Assembly (NCBI GenBank): GCA_017938245.1
Contig: JAGBBX010000024.1
Coordinates: 1-47,049, forward strand
DNA: 47,049 nt
From: Bacteroidaceae bacterium
GTDB lineage: Bacteria; Bacteroidota; Bacteroidia; Bacteroidales; Bacteroidaceae
Reading direction: 5' to 3'
In this document: positions 25,662-33,958 of the stretch, piece by piece
How the letters are laid out: the number at the start of each line of letters is the position of its first letter
Position numbering within the stretch: position 1 is the first letter of the stretch
Made by a program: the position numbers and the translations under genes
The notes under the pieces: generated by a model
Told to the model about the DNA's origin: nothing
The model's database searches: none
Seen by the model: only the letters and a program-made list of their open reading frames with translations

Positions 25662-25692
25662 CAAAGGTAAGAAACTGTTTTGATTTTTAAAA
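25662..25692 (-). promoter_or_regulatory. Promoter candidate for the etfB-etfA-acyl-CoA dehydrogenase operon
   Basis: On the minus strand a full -7 box TACCTTTG (25669-25662) matches TAnnTTTG. At the correct 19-base spacing the -33 position is TTTT (25692-25689) rather than TTTG. It lies 67 bases upstream of the etfB start codon. Confidence 0.5.
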
Positions 25693-25872
25693 TATATTTA
25701 AATGCGGTGGGGGCAATTTGGCCTATTTTTTGTCATTATTTAACAATGCAATCGCATAAAATGAACAAATATCGTATTTTATAAAAGAAGACAAAGTACT
25801 GATTACACTAACACAAAACCTAACGGAAACGATAAAATAACATCACAAAGAATTGTTTTTTATCATTATTTA

Positions 25873-25904
25873 TTTTTAAAATAGGAAACAGTTTCTTATA
25901 TTCG
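25873..25904 (+). promoter_or_regulatory. Weak promoter candidate for the GH5-ROK-GH92 operon
   Basis: TATATTCG (25897-25904) is one base from the TAnnTTTG -7 consensus, with TTTT (25873-25876) 20 bases upstream in place of TTTG. It is 43 bases before the GH5 start. A weak core promoter would suit an activator-dependent operon, but no regulator site can be pointed to. Confidence 0.3.
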
Positions 25905-25947
25905 CAGAGTATATGTCCGAACAAACAGAAAAACAAATAAAACAGTA

Positions 25948-27267
25948 ATGAAAAAAACTAAAATTAACGCATTGGTTATCGGTATGATAGCTGCAACATC
26001 GGCGCTCTTTGGCGCTTGTGGACAAAAGGCTGTACAGCCTGTTCAAGAGACAAGTAAGTTCATAACAGTAGACAGCACCAACATTGTACGTAACGGCAAG
26101 CCTTACTACTACATCGGTACAAACTTCTGGAGTGCTCCCATCCTGGGTTCTACAGGACAGGGTGGCGACCGCGAGCGTTTGCACAAGGAACTCGATGCTC
26201 TTAAGGCTATGGGAGTAGAGAATTTGCGCATTTTGGCCGGCGCCGAGGCCGGAAGCGCCAATGCCAACAGTGTTCAGCCCTATCTGCAACCACGTCCCGG
26301 AGAGCTCAACGACACACTGCTCATTGGTCTCGACTACACTCTTGCCGAGTTGGAGAAGCGAGGAATGACAGCTGTAATTTATCTCACAAACTCGTGGGAT
26401 TGGAGCGGCGGCTTCGGATTCTACCTGCGCGAGTGCGGCTATGGTGACTCACCCAATGCCTCGGGTGAGGGATATAACGACTACGTAAAGTACTCGGCCG
26501 ATTTTGTTCGCGACGAGCGTGCTATGGAGATGTACTACAATCACGTACGTGCCATTGTATCGCGTAAGAATACCATTACAGGACGCGAATACAAAGACGA
26601 GCCTGCAATTATGTCGTGGCAGATTTGTAACGAGCCTCGTCCATTCAGCAAAGAGAATAAAGAAAAATTCGCCTCTTGGATATCTAAGACAGCAAAGCTT
26701 ATCAAGAGCATAGACAGCAACCACCTTGTATCGACCGGCAGCGAGGGACTCTATGGCTGCGAGGTCGACCAACAGCTTTGCGAGTTCGTTCACGGCGACC
26801 CCAACATCGATTATCTGACAGTACACATCTGGCCATTGAACTGGGGTTGGGCCAAGCGTGACGCTCCCGACAGCGGTATCGAGAATGCTTGCAAACGTAC
26901 AGGAGAGTACATTGACATTCACATCGAGATGAGCAAGAATATTCGTAAGCCTATGGTTATCGAGGAGTTCGGATTCTGCCGCCGCGATAACAAATACACT
27001 CTTGATGCCGACGTAGAGACACGTGATAAGCTATATGCTTACGTATTCGGACACGTAAAAAGAAGCGCCGAGAGCAACGGTGTGATTGCAGGATGCAACT
27101 TCTGGGGTTGGGGAGGCGCAGGCCGTCCCGCTGCCGAGGTGTGGAAAGCCGGTGACGACTTCCTTTGCGATCCTCCTCACGAGCCTCAGGGTTGGTACTC
27201 GGTATTCGACTGCGACAGCACCACAATAGCTATCATCAAAGAGCACACAAAAGCTCTTAACAAGTGA
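25948..27267 (+). CDS. GH5-family endo-beta-mannanase-like lipoprotein
   Basis: A 439-residue glycoside hydrolase of family 5, most like the mannanase subfamily (GH5_7). It is expected to cleave internal beta-1,4-mannosidic bonds of mannan or glucomannan. The lipobox LFGAC puts the lipid anchor at Cys24. The TIM-barrel motifs are clear: FYYIGTNFW-type opening (residues 53-61), SWQICNEPR with acid/base Glu229, DYLTVHIWP (289-296) and VIEEFGF with nucleophile Glu340. Both catalytic glutamates are present, so it should be active. It is first in the operon with a ROK kinase and two GH92 enzymes. A fungal-type GH5 mannanase resemblance leaves exact specificity open (mannan, glucomannan or galactomannan). 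Confidence 0.88.
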   Translation: MKKTKINALVIGMIAATSALFGACGQKAVQPVQETSKFITVDSTNIVRNGKPYYYIGTNFWSAPILGSTGQGGDRERLHKELDALKAMGVENLRILAGAEAGSANANSVQPYLQPRPGELNDTLLIGLDYTLAELEKRGMTAVIYLTNSWDWSGGFGFYLRECGYGDSPNASGEGYNDYVKYSADFVRDERAMEMYYNHVRAIVSRKNTITGREYKDEPAIMSWQICNEPRPFSKENKEKFASWISKTAKLIKSIDSNHLVSTGSEGLYGCEVDQQLCEFVHGDPNIDYLTVHIWPLNWGWAKRDAPDSGIENACKRTGEYIDIHIEMSKNIRKPMVIEEFGFCRRDNKYTLDADVETRDKLYAYVFGHVKRSAESNGVIAGCNFWGWGGAGRPAAEVWKAGDDFLCDPPHEPQGWYSVFDCDSTTIAIIKEHTKALNK

Positions 27268-27308
27268 TTAACAGTAAACTACAAGATAAATAATTAAAAT
27301 ACAGCATT

Positions 27309-28409
27309 ATGTACAGCAACGATAAACGCATCGTAATAACCCTTGATGCAGGAGGAACCAATTTGGTATTCGGCGCAATGAAGGCCGGTAAGTTCATCAT
27401 TGACCCAATCTCGATGCCCTCGAACGCACACGACCTTGATAAGTGCCTTGCAACAATAGTATCGGGATTCGAGCAGGTGATTGCCAAACTCGATGAGAAA
27501 CCCGTAGCAATAAGTTTCGCATTCCCCGGCCCCGCCGACTATCCGCGTGGCATTATAGGCGGTTATCTCCCCAACTTCCCCTCGTTCCGCGACGGAGTAG
27601 CCCTTGGCCCCTTCCTCGAGGATAAGTTCGGAATACCCGTATTCATAAACAACGACGGTGACCTATTTGCATACGGCGAGGCGCTTGGAGGAGTACTCAC
27701 CGAGGTAAATGCAAAGCTAAAGGAGCTTGGCTCGGCCAAAGAGTACAAAAACCTCATCGGCTACACATTCGGAACAGGATTCGGCATTGGTGTTGTAGTT
27801 AATAACCGGCTTAACCGAGGCGACAACTCTTGCGTCGAGACATTCTGCCTGCGTCACAAGCTGATGCCCGAGATTATCGTCGAGGATGGTGTTGCAATAC
27901 GTGCCGTACAGCGTGTATATGGCGAAAAATCGGGTAATATGGAGCACGGACTCACACCCAAAGACATCTGCGAGATTGCCGACGGCGTACGTCCCGGAGA
28001 CCAAGAGGCAGCAAAGGCAGCATTCGCCACAATGGGAACAGTGGCAGGTGCAGCTATGGCAACAGCAGTGACACTCATCGACGGTCTCATTGTGCTGGGA
28101 GGTGGTGTTTGCGCTGCAAGCCGTTGGATTATGCCCTCACTCCTCGAGGAGATGCGTTCCAAGATACAGACACTGAAGGGCGACGATGTCAACCTTGTAC
28201 AGATGAAAGTATATAATCTTGACGACCCCGAAGAGTTTGCACAGTTTGCAAAGGGCGACTCAAAGACCATTAAGGTATACGGCAGCGACCGCACCGTCGA
28301 GTACGACCCCCAGAAACGCATCGGAATTGCAATATCGCGTATGGGTGCAAGCCAGGCAATATGTATGGGAGCCTACTCATTTGCATTAAGCGAGCTTGAC
28401 AAACAATAA
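27309..28409 (+). CDS. ROK-family sugar kinase
   Basis: A 366-residue cytoplasmic ROK-family protein, probably a hexokinase acting on a sugar released by the neighbouring enzymes; mannose or glucose is the obvious guess. The ATP phosphate-binding DAGGTN motif is at residues 13-18, the catalytic FINNDGD follows near 115, and GYTFGTGFGIGVV and DGLIVLGGGV mark the other sugar/ATP-binding segments. There is no N-terminal helix-turn-helix, so it is a kinase and not a repressor. The usual ROK zinc motif (CxCGxxGCxE) is absent; the equivalent stretch reads NSCVETFCLRHK. This suggests a divergent branch. It lies 41 bases after the GH5 gene and 18 before the first GH92 gene. Confidence 0.82.
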   Translation: MYSNDKRIVITLDAGGTNLVFGAMKAGKFIIDPISMPSNAHDLDKCLATIVSGFEQVIAKLDEKPVAISFAFPGPADYPRGIIGGYLPNFPSFRDGVALGPFLEDKFGIPVFINNDGDLFAYGEALGGVLTEVNAKLKELGSAKEYKNLIGYTFGTGFGIGVVVNNRLNRGDNSCVETFCLRHKLMPEIIVEDGVAIRAVQRVYGEKSGNMEHGLTPKDICEIADGVRPGDQEAAKAAFATMGTVAGAAMATAVTLIDGLIVLGGGVCAASRWIMPSLLEEMRSKIQTLKGDDVNLVQMKVYNLDDPEEFAQFAKGDSKTIKVYGSDRTVEYDPQKRIGIAISRMGASQAICMGAYSFALSELDKQ

Positions 28410-28427
28410 AGCAAACGCCACACGATT

Positions 28428-30680
28428 ATGAGAAAAAAGATTCTATTTCTTTTAGGCGCAGCAGTCCTTGCGCTCAACGCACAGGCACAGGAACCTGCCG
28501 ATTGGGTCGACCCTTTCATAGGAACGACAAACTTTGGAACAACTAACCCCGGAGCACTGCGCCCCGGTGGTATGATGTCGGTGGTGCCTTTCAATGTAAT
28601 GGGTTCGGACATAAATGTCTACGACAAGGATAAACGTTGGTGGTCGGCACCCTACGAGTATAGCAACAAATATTTCACAGGCTATGCGCACGTCGCGCTG
28701 AGCGGTGTAGGATGCCCCGAGGCATCGTCGCTGCTGGTGATGCCCACTACAGGTGAGCTAAACGTCGATTACACAAGCTACGGTTCGGAGTACACCGACG
28801 AGATTGCCACCCCCGGATATTTTAGCAACCGCCTCACAAAATATGGCATAAAGACCGAGGTGACAGCCACTACACGCAGCTCGTGCGAGCGCTACACATT
28901 TCCCGCCGGTAAGGGACACATTCTGCTGAATCTTGGCGAGGGTCTCACCAACGAAAGCGGCGCAATGGTACGTCGAGTGAGCGAACACGAGATAGAGGGA
29001 GTGAAACTGCTTGGAACATTCTGCTACAATCCCGGCGCAGTATTCCCCATCTACTTTGTGATGCACGTCAACCGCCGACCCAGCAGCAGCGGTTATTGGA
29101 AGAAACAACCCCTACTGCAAGGTGTAGAAGCCGATTGGACACCCGACGATGGCACCTACAAACTATACAAAAACTACAACCGCGAGATTGCCGGTGACAA
29201 CATCGGTTACTACTTCTCGTTCGACGACCTTAAAGAGGGCGACCAGGTTACAGTGCGTATGGGCGTGTCGTTTGTCTCTATGGAGAATGCCCGCCAGAAT
29301 CTGAACAAAGAGCAGCACGGCCTCAGCTTCGACCAGCTGCGTGCAATGGCTCGAAAAGAGTGGAACGATGACCTCGGACGCATACGCGTCAGCGGAGGCA
29401 CCGACGAGAAGAAGCGCATCTTCTACACCGCCCTTTACCACACACTCATCCACCCCAACATTCTGAACGACTACAACGGAGAATACCCCAAAATGGAGAG
29501 CGGCCTCACAGCCAAGAGCAACCATCCGCGTTACACAATCTTCTCACTGTGGGACACCTACCGCAATCTACACCAGTTGATGACCCTCGTCTATCCCGAG
29601 CGTCAGATAAATATGCTTCGTACAATGGTCGATATGTATAAGGAGTGGGGCTGGCTTCCCAAATGGGAACTTTACGGCCGCGAAACATTTACAATGGAGG
29701 GCGACCCTGCTGCCATTGTCATCGCCGACAGCTATGTGAAGGGACTGCGCGATTTCGACTATAAGACTGCATACGAAGCGATGCTGAAATCGGCAACAAC
29801 ACCCGGAGCAGAGAACCCCATTCGTCCCGACATCGACCCCTACGTCGAGAAAGGTTATATTCCTCTTGGATTCTTCGCAAACGACCTCTCGGGCGACAAC
29901 TCTGTATCGCACGCACTTGAGTACTGCCTTGCCGACTATGCTATATCGCAGATGGCCGACTCACTGGGCGACAAGAAGGCCGCTAAGCTATTCAAAAAGC
30001 GTTCACAGAGCTACCGCAACTACTTCTGCAAGGAGTATGGTACACTGCGCCCGCTGACAAAGGAGGGCAAATTCCTTGAAGATTTCGACGCCACTACGGG
30101 CAAGAACTTCGAGAATGTCCCCGGATTCCACGAGGGCTCGGCGTGGAGCTACACATTTGCCGTACCTCACGATATCGACGGTCTCACACGCCTTATGGGT
30201 GGAAAGAAAGGCTTTATTAAGAGCCTGCAATATGTATTCGACGAGAAACACTACGACCCCGCCAACGAACCCGACATTGTCTACCCCTATCTTTTCAGCC
30301 GCTTCAAGGGTGAGGAGTGGCGTACACAGCGCGAGGTAAAGACCCTGCTCGACAGCTGCTTCACAGCTGCCCCCAACGGCATCCCCGGCAACGACGACAC
30401 AGGAACAATGTCGGCGTGGGCAGTATTCTCGATGATGGGCTTCTATCCCGACACACCATCGGAGCCCTACTACACCCTCACCACTCCCGTGTTCGACCGC
30501 ATAGAGATTGACACCGAGCGTGGCACAGTAACAATAGAGGCCGAGCGTCCCACTGCCGACTGCCACTACATCGAGAGTATGACTCTTGGCAACGCTCCTC
30601 TTAAGAAATATCGTATCACACATAACGAACTGCTTAACAAGAGAAACCTCAAATTCAAACTAAAAGCACAACCAAAATGA
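28428..30680 (+). CDS. GH92-family alpha-mannosidase (secreted/periplasmic)
   Basis: A 750-residue GH92 exo-acting, calcium-dependent alpha-mannosidase. A cleavable signal peptide ends LNAQAQ. Motifs in order: DWVDPFIGT (residues about 25-33), HVALSGVGCPE, the central FSLWDTYRNLHQL, LPKWELYGRETFTMEGDPA, and GNDDTGTMSAW at 654-664, where the family's catalytic aspartates lie. The HVALSGVGCP variant differs from the HTHLSGTG form in the neighbouring GH92 enzyme, so the two probably have different linkage preferences. Family knowledge: GH92 enzymes trim alpha-1,2-, 1,3- or 1,6-mannose from N-glycans and fungal mannan by inversion. Its stop overlaps the next GH92 start by 4 bases (ATGA), indicating tight co-translation. 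Confidence 0.95.
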   Translation: MRKKILFLLGAAVLALNAQAQEPADWVDPFIGTTNFGTTNPGALRPGGMMSVVPFNVMGSDINVYDKDKRWWSAPYEYSNKYFTGYAHVALSGVGCPEASSLLVMPTTGELNVDYTSYGSEYTDEIATPGYFSNRLTKYGIKTEVTATTRSSCERYTFPAGKGHILLNLGEGLTNESGAMVRRVSEHEIEGVKLLGTFCYNPGAVFPIYFVMHVNRRPSSSGYWKKQPLLQGVEADWTPDDGTYKLYKNYNREIAGDNIGYYFSFDDLKEGDQVTVRMGVSFVSMENARQNLNKEQHGLSFDQLRAMARKEWNDDLGRIRVSGGTDEKKRIFYTALYHTLIHPNILNDYNGEYPKMESGLTAKSNHPRYTIFSLWDTYRNLHQLMTLVYPERQINMLRTMVDMYKEWGWLPKWELYGRETFTMEGDPAAIVIADSYVKGLRDFDYKTAYEAMLKSATTPGAENPIRPDIDPYVEKGYIPLGFFANDLSGDNSVSHALEYCLADYAISQMADSLGDKKAAKLFKKRSQSYRNYFCKEYGTLRPLTKEGKFLEDFDATTGKNFENVPGFHEGSAWSYTFAVPHDIDGLTRLMGGKKGFIKSLQYVFDEKHYDPANEPDIVYPYLFSRFKGEEWRTQREVKTLLDSCFTAAPNGIPGNDDTGTMSAWAVFSMMGFYPDTPSEPYYTLTTPVFDRIEIDTERGTVTIEAERPTADCHYIESMTLGNAPLKKYRITHNELLNKRNLKFKLKAQPK

Positions 30681-32875
30681 AATTATCAAGAGTAATGATA
30701 GCAGGCGCACTTTTGTTTGCAGCCTGCACACAGGCACCACAGCCTGCACCCGAGAAACTCACCTCATACGTTAACCCCCTCATAGGTTCGGGCGGTCACG
30801 GACACGTATTTGTAGGAGCACACGTTCCCTTTGGAATGGTGCAGCTTGGTCCCACAAGCGTAACAACCACGTGGGACTGGTGCTCGGGTTATCATCAGGA
30901 TGAAAATTCAGTGATAGGATTCTCGCACACCCATCTTAGCGGAACAGGTATAGGCGACCTCTTCGACGTAACCGTAATGCCCGTAACAGGCGAGGTTAGC
31001 TACCAGCGCGGTATCCTTAGCGATTCACTTTCGGGACTATGGTCGCCCGCCGACCGCACAAAAGAGGTTGCAAAGCCCGGATATTACAGTGTACCCCTCA
31101 CACGCTACGGCATAAAGGCCGAGGTAACAGCATCGGCACGTGTGGGAATGCACCGCTACACCTTCCCTGCATCGGAGCAGGCAGCTATTGTTATCGACCT
31201 TGAAAATGGTGGTTGCTGGGACCGCTCGACCGAGACATCTATGCAGGCCGAGGGCAACAACCGCATCGTCGGCTACCGCTACTCTAAGGGGTGGGCAAAT
31301 AATCAAAAAGTATATTTTGCAGCCGAGTTCTCGAAACCTTTTGATACATTTACACAGCACGGGAACAACGATATGTACGGACGTGCATCGTTTGCCACTA
31401 CCGAGGGCGAACAGGTACTGCTGAAAGTGGGAATATCGCCGGTGAGCATAGAGGGAGCAAAAGCCGCCCTCGCCGCCGAGATTCCCCATTGGGAGTTCGA
31501 GAAAGTTGTCGAGGCAGCCGATGCAGCGTGGGAAACAGAGCTTGGCAAGATACGCATCGAGGAGAACAGCGTCGTACCTGCAAGCACCTTCTACACAGCA
31601 ATGTTCCACGCAATGACCGCTCCCATTCTCTTTAGCGACATTAACGGCGACTATCGCGGTGCCGACGGAAACATCTACAATGCCCCTCACAATATGTATA
31701 GCATCTTCTCGCTATGGGATACCTACCGTGCAAAAATGCCACTGATGAGTATCATACAGAGTGAACGTTTCGGCCACTTTGCAGCTACAATGATTGACAT
31801 CTGCGACAAGCAGGGTCGTCTGCCCGTATGGCATCTGTGGGGTTGCGAGACCGACTGCATGGTGGGCGACCCCGGTGTAATTGTGGTAGCCGACGCCATT
31901 GTGAAGGATGCAAAGAGCATCGACCCGCATAAAGGTTACAAAGCCATCTTAAAGACCTTTGAGCAGGATGGTCGCGGTCGCGCACTGCGCAAACAGTATG
32001 GTTATATCCCCTGTGACCCCTTCAAGGAGTCGGTAGCATACGATATGGAGTATGCCATTGCCGACGGAGCAGCAGCACAGGCAGCAGCCAAGTTGGGATA
32101 TGCCGACGATGCCAAGATGCACACCAAAAACAGCCACTCGTACCGTAATTTCTTCGACCCTGCAACAGGATTTGTACGCGGCAAGAAGATAAAGGGCGGT
32201 TTCAACGAGCCTTTCAACCCCTATTTCTCGGCCCACCGCGACGACGACTACTGCGAGGGTAACGCTTGGCAGTACACGTGGCTTGTACCACAGGACGTAG
32301 CAGGAATGGCACAGTGCTTCGGTGGAAAGGATAAGATGCTTGCAAAGCTCGACTCACTGTTCCTTGCACCCTCTACCGTTGAGGGCGACCCCTCGCCCGA
32401 CATTTCGGGTCTTATAGGACAGTTTGCACACGGCAACGAGCCCTCGCACCACATCCTTTACCTTTATACAATGCTTGGCGAGCCTCATAAGGCAGCCGAC
32501 CGCATACGCGAGGTGATGACAACACAATATCACAACGCATACGACGGCCTATCGGGTAACGAGGATGTTGGTCAGATGTCGGCTTGGTACATAATGTCGG
32601 CTCTCGGATTCTATCAGGTAGAGCCCGCCGGTGCACGCTACTGGTTCGGCAGCCCCGCCGTTACAAGCGCCGAGCTTGCAGTAGAGGGTGGAACATTCAA
32701 GATTGAGACCGAGAACAACAGCGCCGATAACAAGTATATTCAGAGCATCCGTCTGAACGGCGCCGACTACACCCTCCCCTACATCAACCACAGCGACCTT
32801 AAAGCAGGCAGCACACTTACATACGTAATGGGCAACAAACCTGCAAAATGGTACACAAAGGATATTACCGAGTAA
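30677..32875 (+). CDS. GH92-family alpha-mannosidase lipoprotein
   Basis: A 732-residue GH92 alpha-mannosidase anchored as a lipoprotein (lipobox LLFAAC, Cys17). Family motifs: YVNPLIGSGGHGHVF, GFSHTHLSGTGIGDLFD, FSLWDTYRAKMPL, LPVWHLWGCETDCMVGDPG and GNEDVGQMSAWY at 627-638, which contains the catalytic acidic residues. This is the standard form of the family, often alpha-1,2-type, although specificity cannot be fixed by eye. It starts within the last codons of the preceding GH92 gene. Together the two enzymes can trim non-reducing mannose outside the cytoplasm, releasing monomers for import and for the operon's ROK kinase. It is the last gene before a strong bidirectional terminator. Confidence 0.95.
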   Translation: MKLSRVMIAGALLFAACTQAPQPAPEKLTSYVNPLIGSGGHGHVFVGAHVPFGMVQLGPTSVTTTWDWCSGYHQDENSVIGFSHTHLSGTGIGDLFDVTVMPVTGEVSYQRGILSDSLSGLWSPADRTKEVAKPGYYSVPLTRYGIKAEVTASARVGMHRYTFPASEQAAIVIDLENGGCWDRSTETSMQAEGNNRIVGYRYSKGWANNQKVYFAAEFSKPFDTFTQHGNNDMYGRASFATTEGEQVLLKVGISPVSIEGAKAALAAEIPHWEFEKVVEAADAAWETELGKIRIEENSVVPASTFYTAMFHAMTAPILFSDINGDYRGADGNIYNAPHNMYSIFSLWDTYRAKMPLMSIIQSERFGHFAATMIDICDKQGRLPVWHLWGCETDCMVGDPGVIVVADAIVKDAKSIDPHKGYKAILKTFEQDGRGRALRKQYGYIPCDPFKESVAYDMEYAIADGAAAQAAAKLGYADDAKMHTKNSHSYRNFFDPATGFVRGKKIKGGFNEPFNPYFSAHRDDDYCEGNAWQYTWLVPQDVAGMAQCFGGKDKMLAKLDSLFLAPSTVEGDPSPDISGLIGQFAHGNEPSHHILYLYTMLGEPHKAADRIREVMTTQYHNAYDGLSGNEDVGQMSAWYIMSALGFYQVEPAGARYWFGSPAVTSAELAVEGGTFKIETENNSADNKYIQSIRLNGADYTLPYINHSDLKAGSTLTYVMGNKPAKWYTKDITE

Positions 32876-32894
32876 GAAGAAATAATATCATTAT

Positions 32895-32937
32895 AATAGT
32901 ATCGGGTGGCAAAACTTTCTTGCCACCCGATACTATT
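32895..32937. terminator. Bidirectional 18-bp terminator between the GH92 operon and the converging small-gene pair
   Basis: Bases 32895-32912 pair perfectly with 32920-32937 around a 7-base loop. The stem core is GGGTGGC/GCCACCC and the ends are A/T-rich (AATAGTAT/ATACTATT), so it can terminate transcription from both sides. It lies 20 bases past the GH92 stop and 11 bases past the stop of the converging 127-residue gene. Confidence 0.85.
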
Positions 32938-32947
32938 TAATGTAATC

Positions 32948-33331
32948 TCATTCCCATTGCTTTTCCCAATCAAGAATATCGGCCCACACCTTGAGAAGAG
33001 CATCTTCGACATTCAACAGCGATTGCACCTGCAAACTGCTTATAGGCAGTCGCATACCACTCTTGTTGCAGACACACCACTCGTCATTTACCTTTATAAC
33101 AGAGAGACAAACACTCTCGGGTTGCAGTTCCTCTATGTTATAGGCGGCAGTCTTTATCTCTTTTACCCCCTCGAAGCCATCGGGAATGTGCATCTGATTA
33201 CTTATCTGCTTGTAAATAATATCGGCACACAATTCATAAATATCGGTTCGAATAGTAAAGGAGTCACTCTCCGACCGACGTTTCTCGTGCTTCTTAAACG
33301 TTCTTTTAAGGTCTTTTTGCAGCTGCTCCAT
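32948..33331 (-). CDS. Unrecognised 127-residue protein
   Basis: I do not recognise this protein. It is 127 residues, soluble and charged, with no signal peptide or membrane segment. It begins with a Lys/Arg-rich helix (QLQKDLKRTFKKHEKRR) and has a helical middle and a beta-type stretch (VCLSVIKVNDEWCVCNKSGMRL). Its ATG overlaps the stop of the upstream 135-residue gene by one base (TAATG), so the two are translationally coupled and probably work together. It converges on the GH92 operon with a shared terminator. The tight coupling and normal composition argue that it is a real gene. Confidence 0.7.
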   Translation of the reverse strand: MEQLQKDLKRTFKKHEKRRSESDSFTIRTDIYELCADIIYKQISNQMHIPDGFEGVKEIKTAAYNIEELQPESVCLSVIKVNDEWCVCNKSGMRLPISSLQVQSLLNVEDALLKVWADILDWEKQWE

Positions 33332-33738
33332 TATTTTTTACTTTTCTCTTCGTCATTTTTCTTTAGAAATTCATTTAGCGTAACACCGCAATCATCGGTA
33401 GCAACAAACTCTTGTTTCTCCTCGTTCCACTCTCCCTCGACAGTAGAGTTTAAAGTCTCTTCCGTTACCCTTTGGGGGCTCGAAATAAACTTGTTGACGT
33501 CGAGCATATATCTGGAATTATCTATTGTGATAAAACATATCTCCTCACCCGTTATTGAATTGACAAGCACCTTGGGTTTATAATCCGTGAGATTGAATCG
33601 TTCGCGTTTACGAAAAGTTATATTATGTCCATCGCGTTCCTTCACATAAAAGAACCACCATTTATCATATCCTGCCGAACGTTCGTGCTCGGGCTTGTCG
33701 ACAATATAATCACGATTAAATTCAAATTTCTTTGCCAT
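33331..33738 (-). CDS. Unrecognised 135-residue protein, coupled to the next gene
   Basis: I do not recognise this protein. It is cytoplasmic-looking, rich in aromatic and charged residues, with WWFFYVKERDGHNITFRKR early on and a very Lys/Glu-rich C terminus (NEFLKKNDEEKSKK). I chose the start at 33738 (MAKKFEFNRDYIV) because the in-frame upstream extension to 33819 reads as AT-rich intergenic sequence. Its stop codon overlaps the start of the 127-residue gene. The pair lies between the mannosidase operon and the divergent efflux operon and belongs visibly to neither. I saw no toxin-antitoxin signature, although a two-gene coupled unit of this size makes that worth considering. Confidence 0.65.
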   Translation of the reverse strand: MAKKFEFNRDYIVDKPEHERSAGYDKWWFFYVKERDGHNITFRKRERFNLTDYKPKVLVNSITGEEICFITIDNSRYMLDVNKFISSPQRVTEETLNSTVEGEWNEEKQEFVATDDCGVTLNEFLKKNDEEKSKK

Positions 33739-33958
33739 AATTGATTCATATTTTAGAATTACAGTGGTAATATAGAAACTATTGAGAAAAAATTCAAAAA
33801 TCGGGGTAACTTTTTTCAAAATCTTTGCATCACTTACATAAAGCCACTGTTTTTCAACAGATTATGTATAATAGCACTATTACAAAAACTAACTTCTCAA
33901 GAACCATTCACCCTACTCCTTTGTTATTTGGGGAAAGCATACAAAATATCCCAAGAGA

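Larger units (their letters stand above)
25596..25947. other. Divergent intergenic region between etfB and the GH5 operon
   Basis: There is no gene in these 352 bases, apart from short open frames without protein character. The left side carries a promoter-like box for the etfB operon (-7 box at 25662-25669). The right side, AT-rich, should hold the promoter of the mannosidase operon (candidate at 25897-25904). I see no clear operator repeats or riboswitch structure. Confidence 0.6.

Noticed and set aside
33820-33827. AATCTTTG as a -7 box for the efflux operon
   Set aside because: It is one base off the consensus, has no TTTG at the right distance upstream, and lies 130 bases before the gene. 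The support is too weak to list as a feature.
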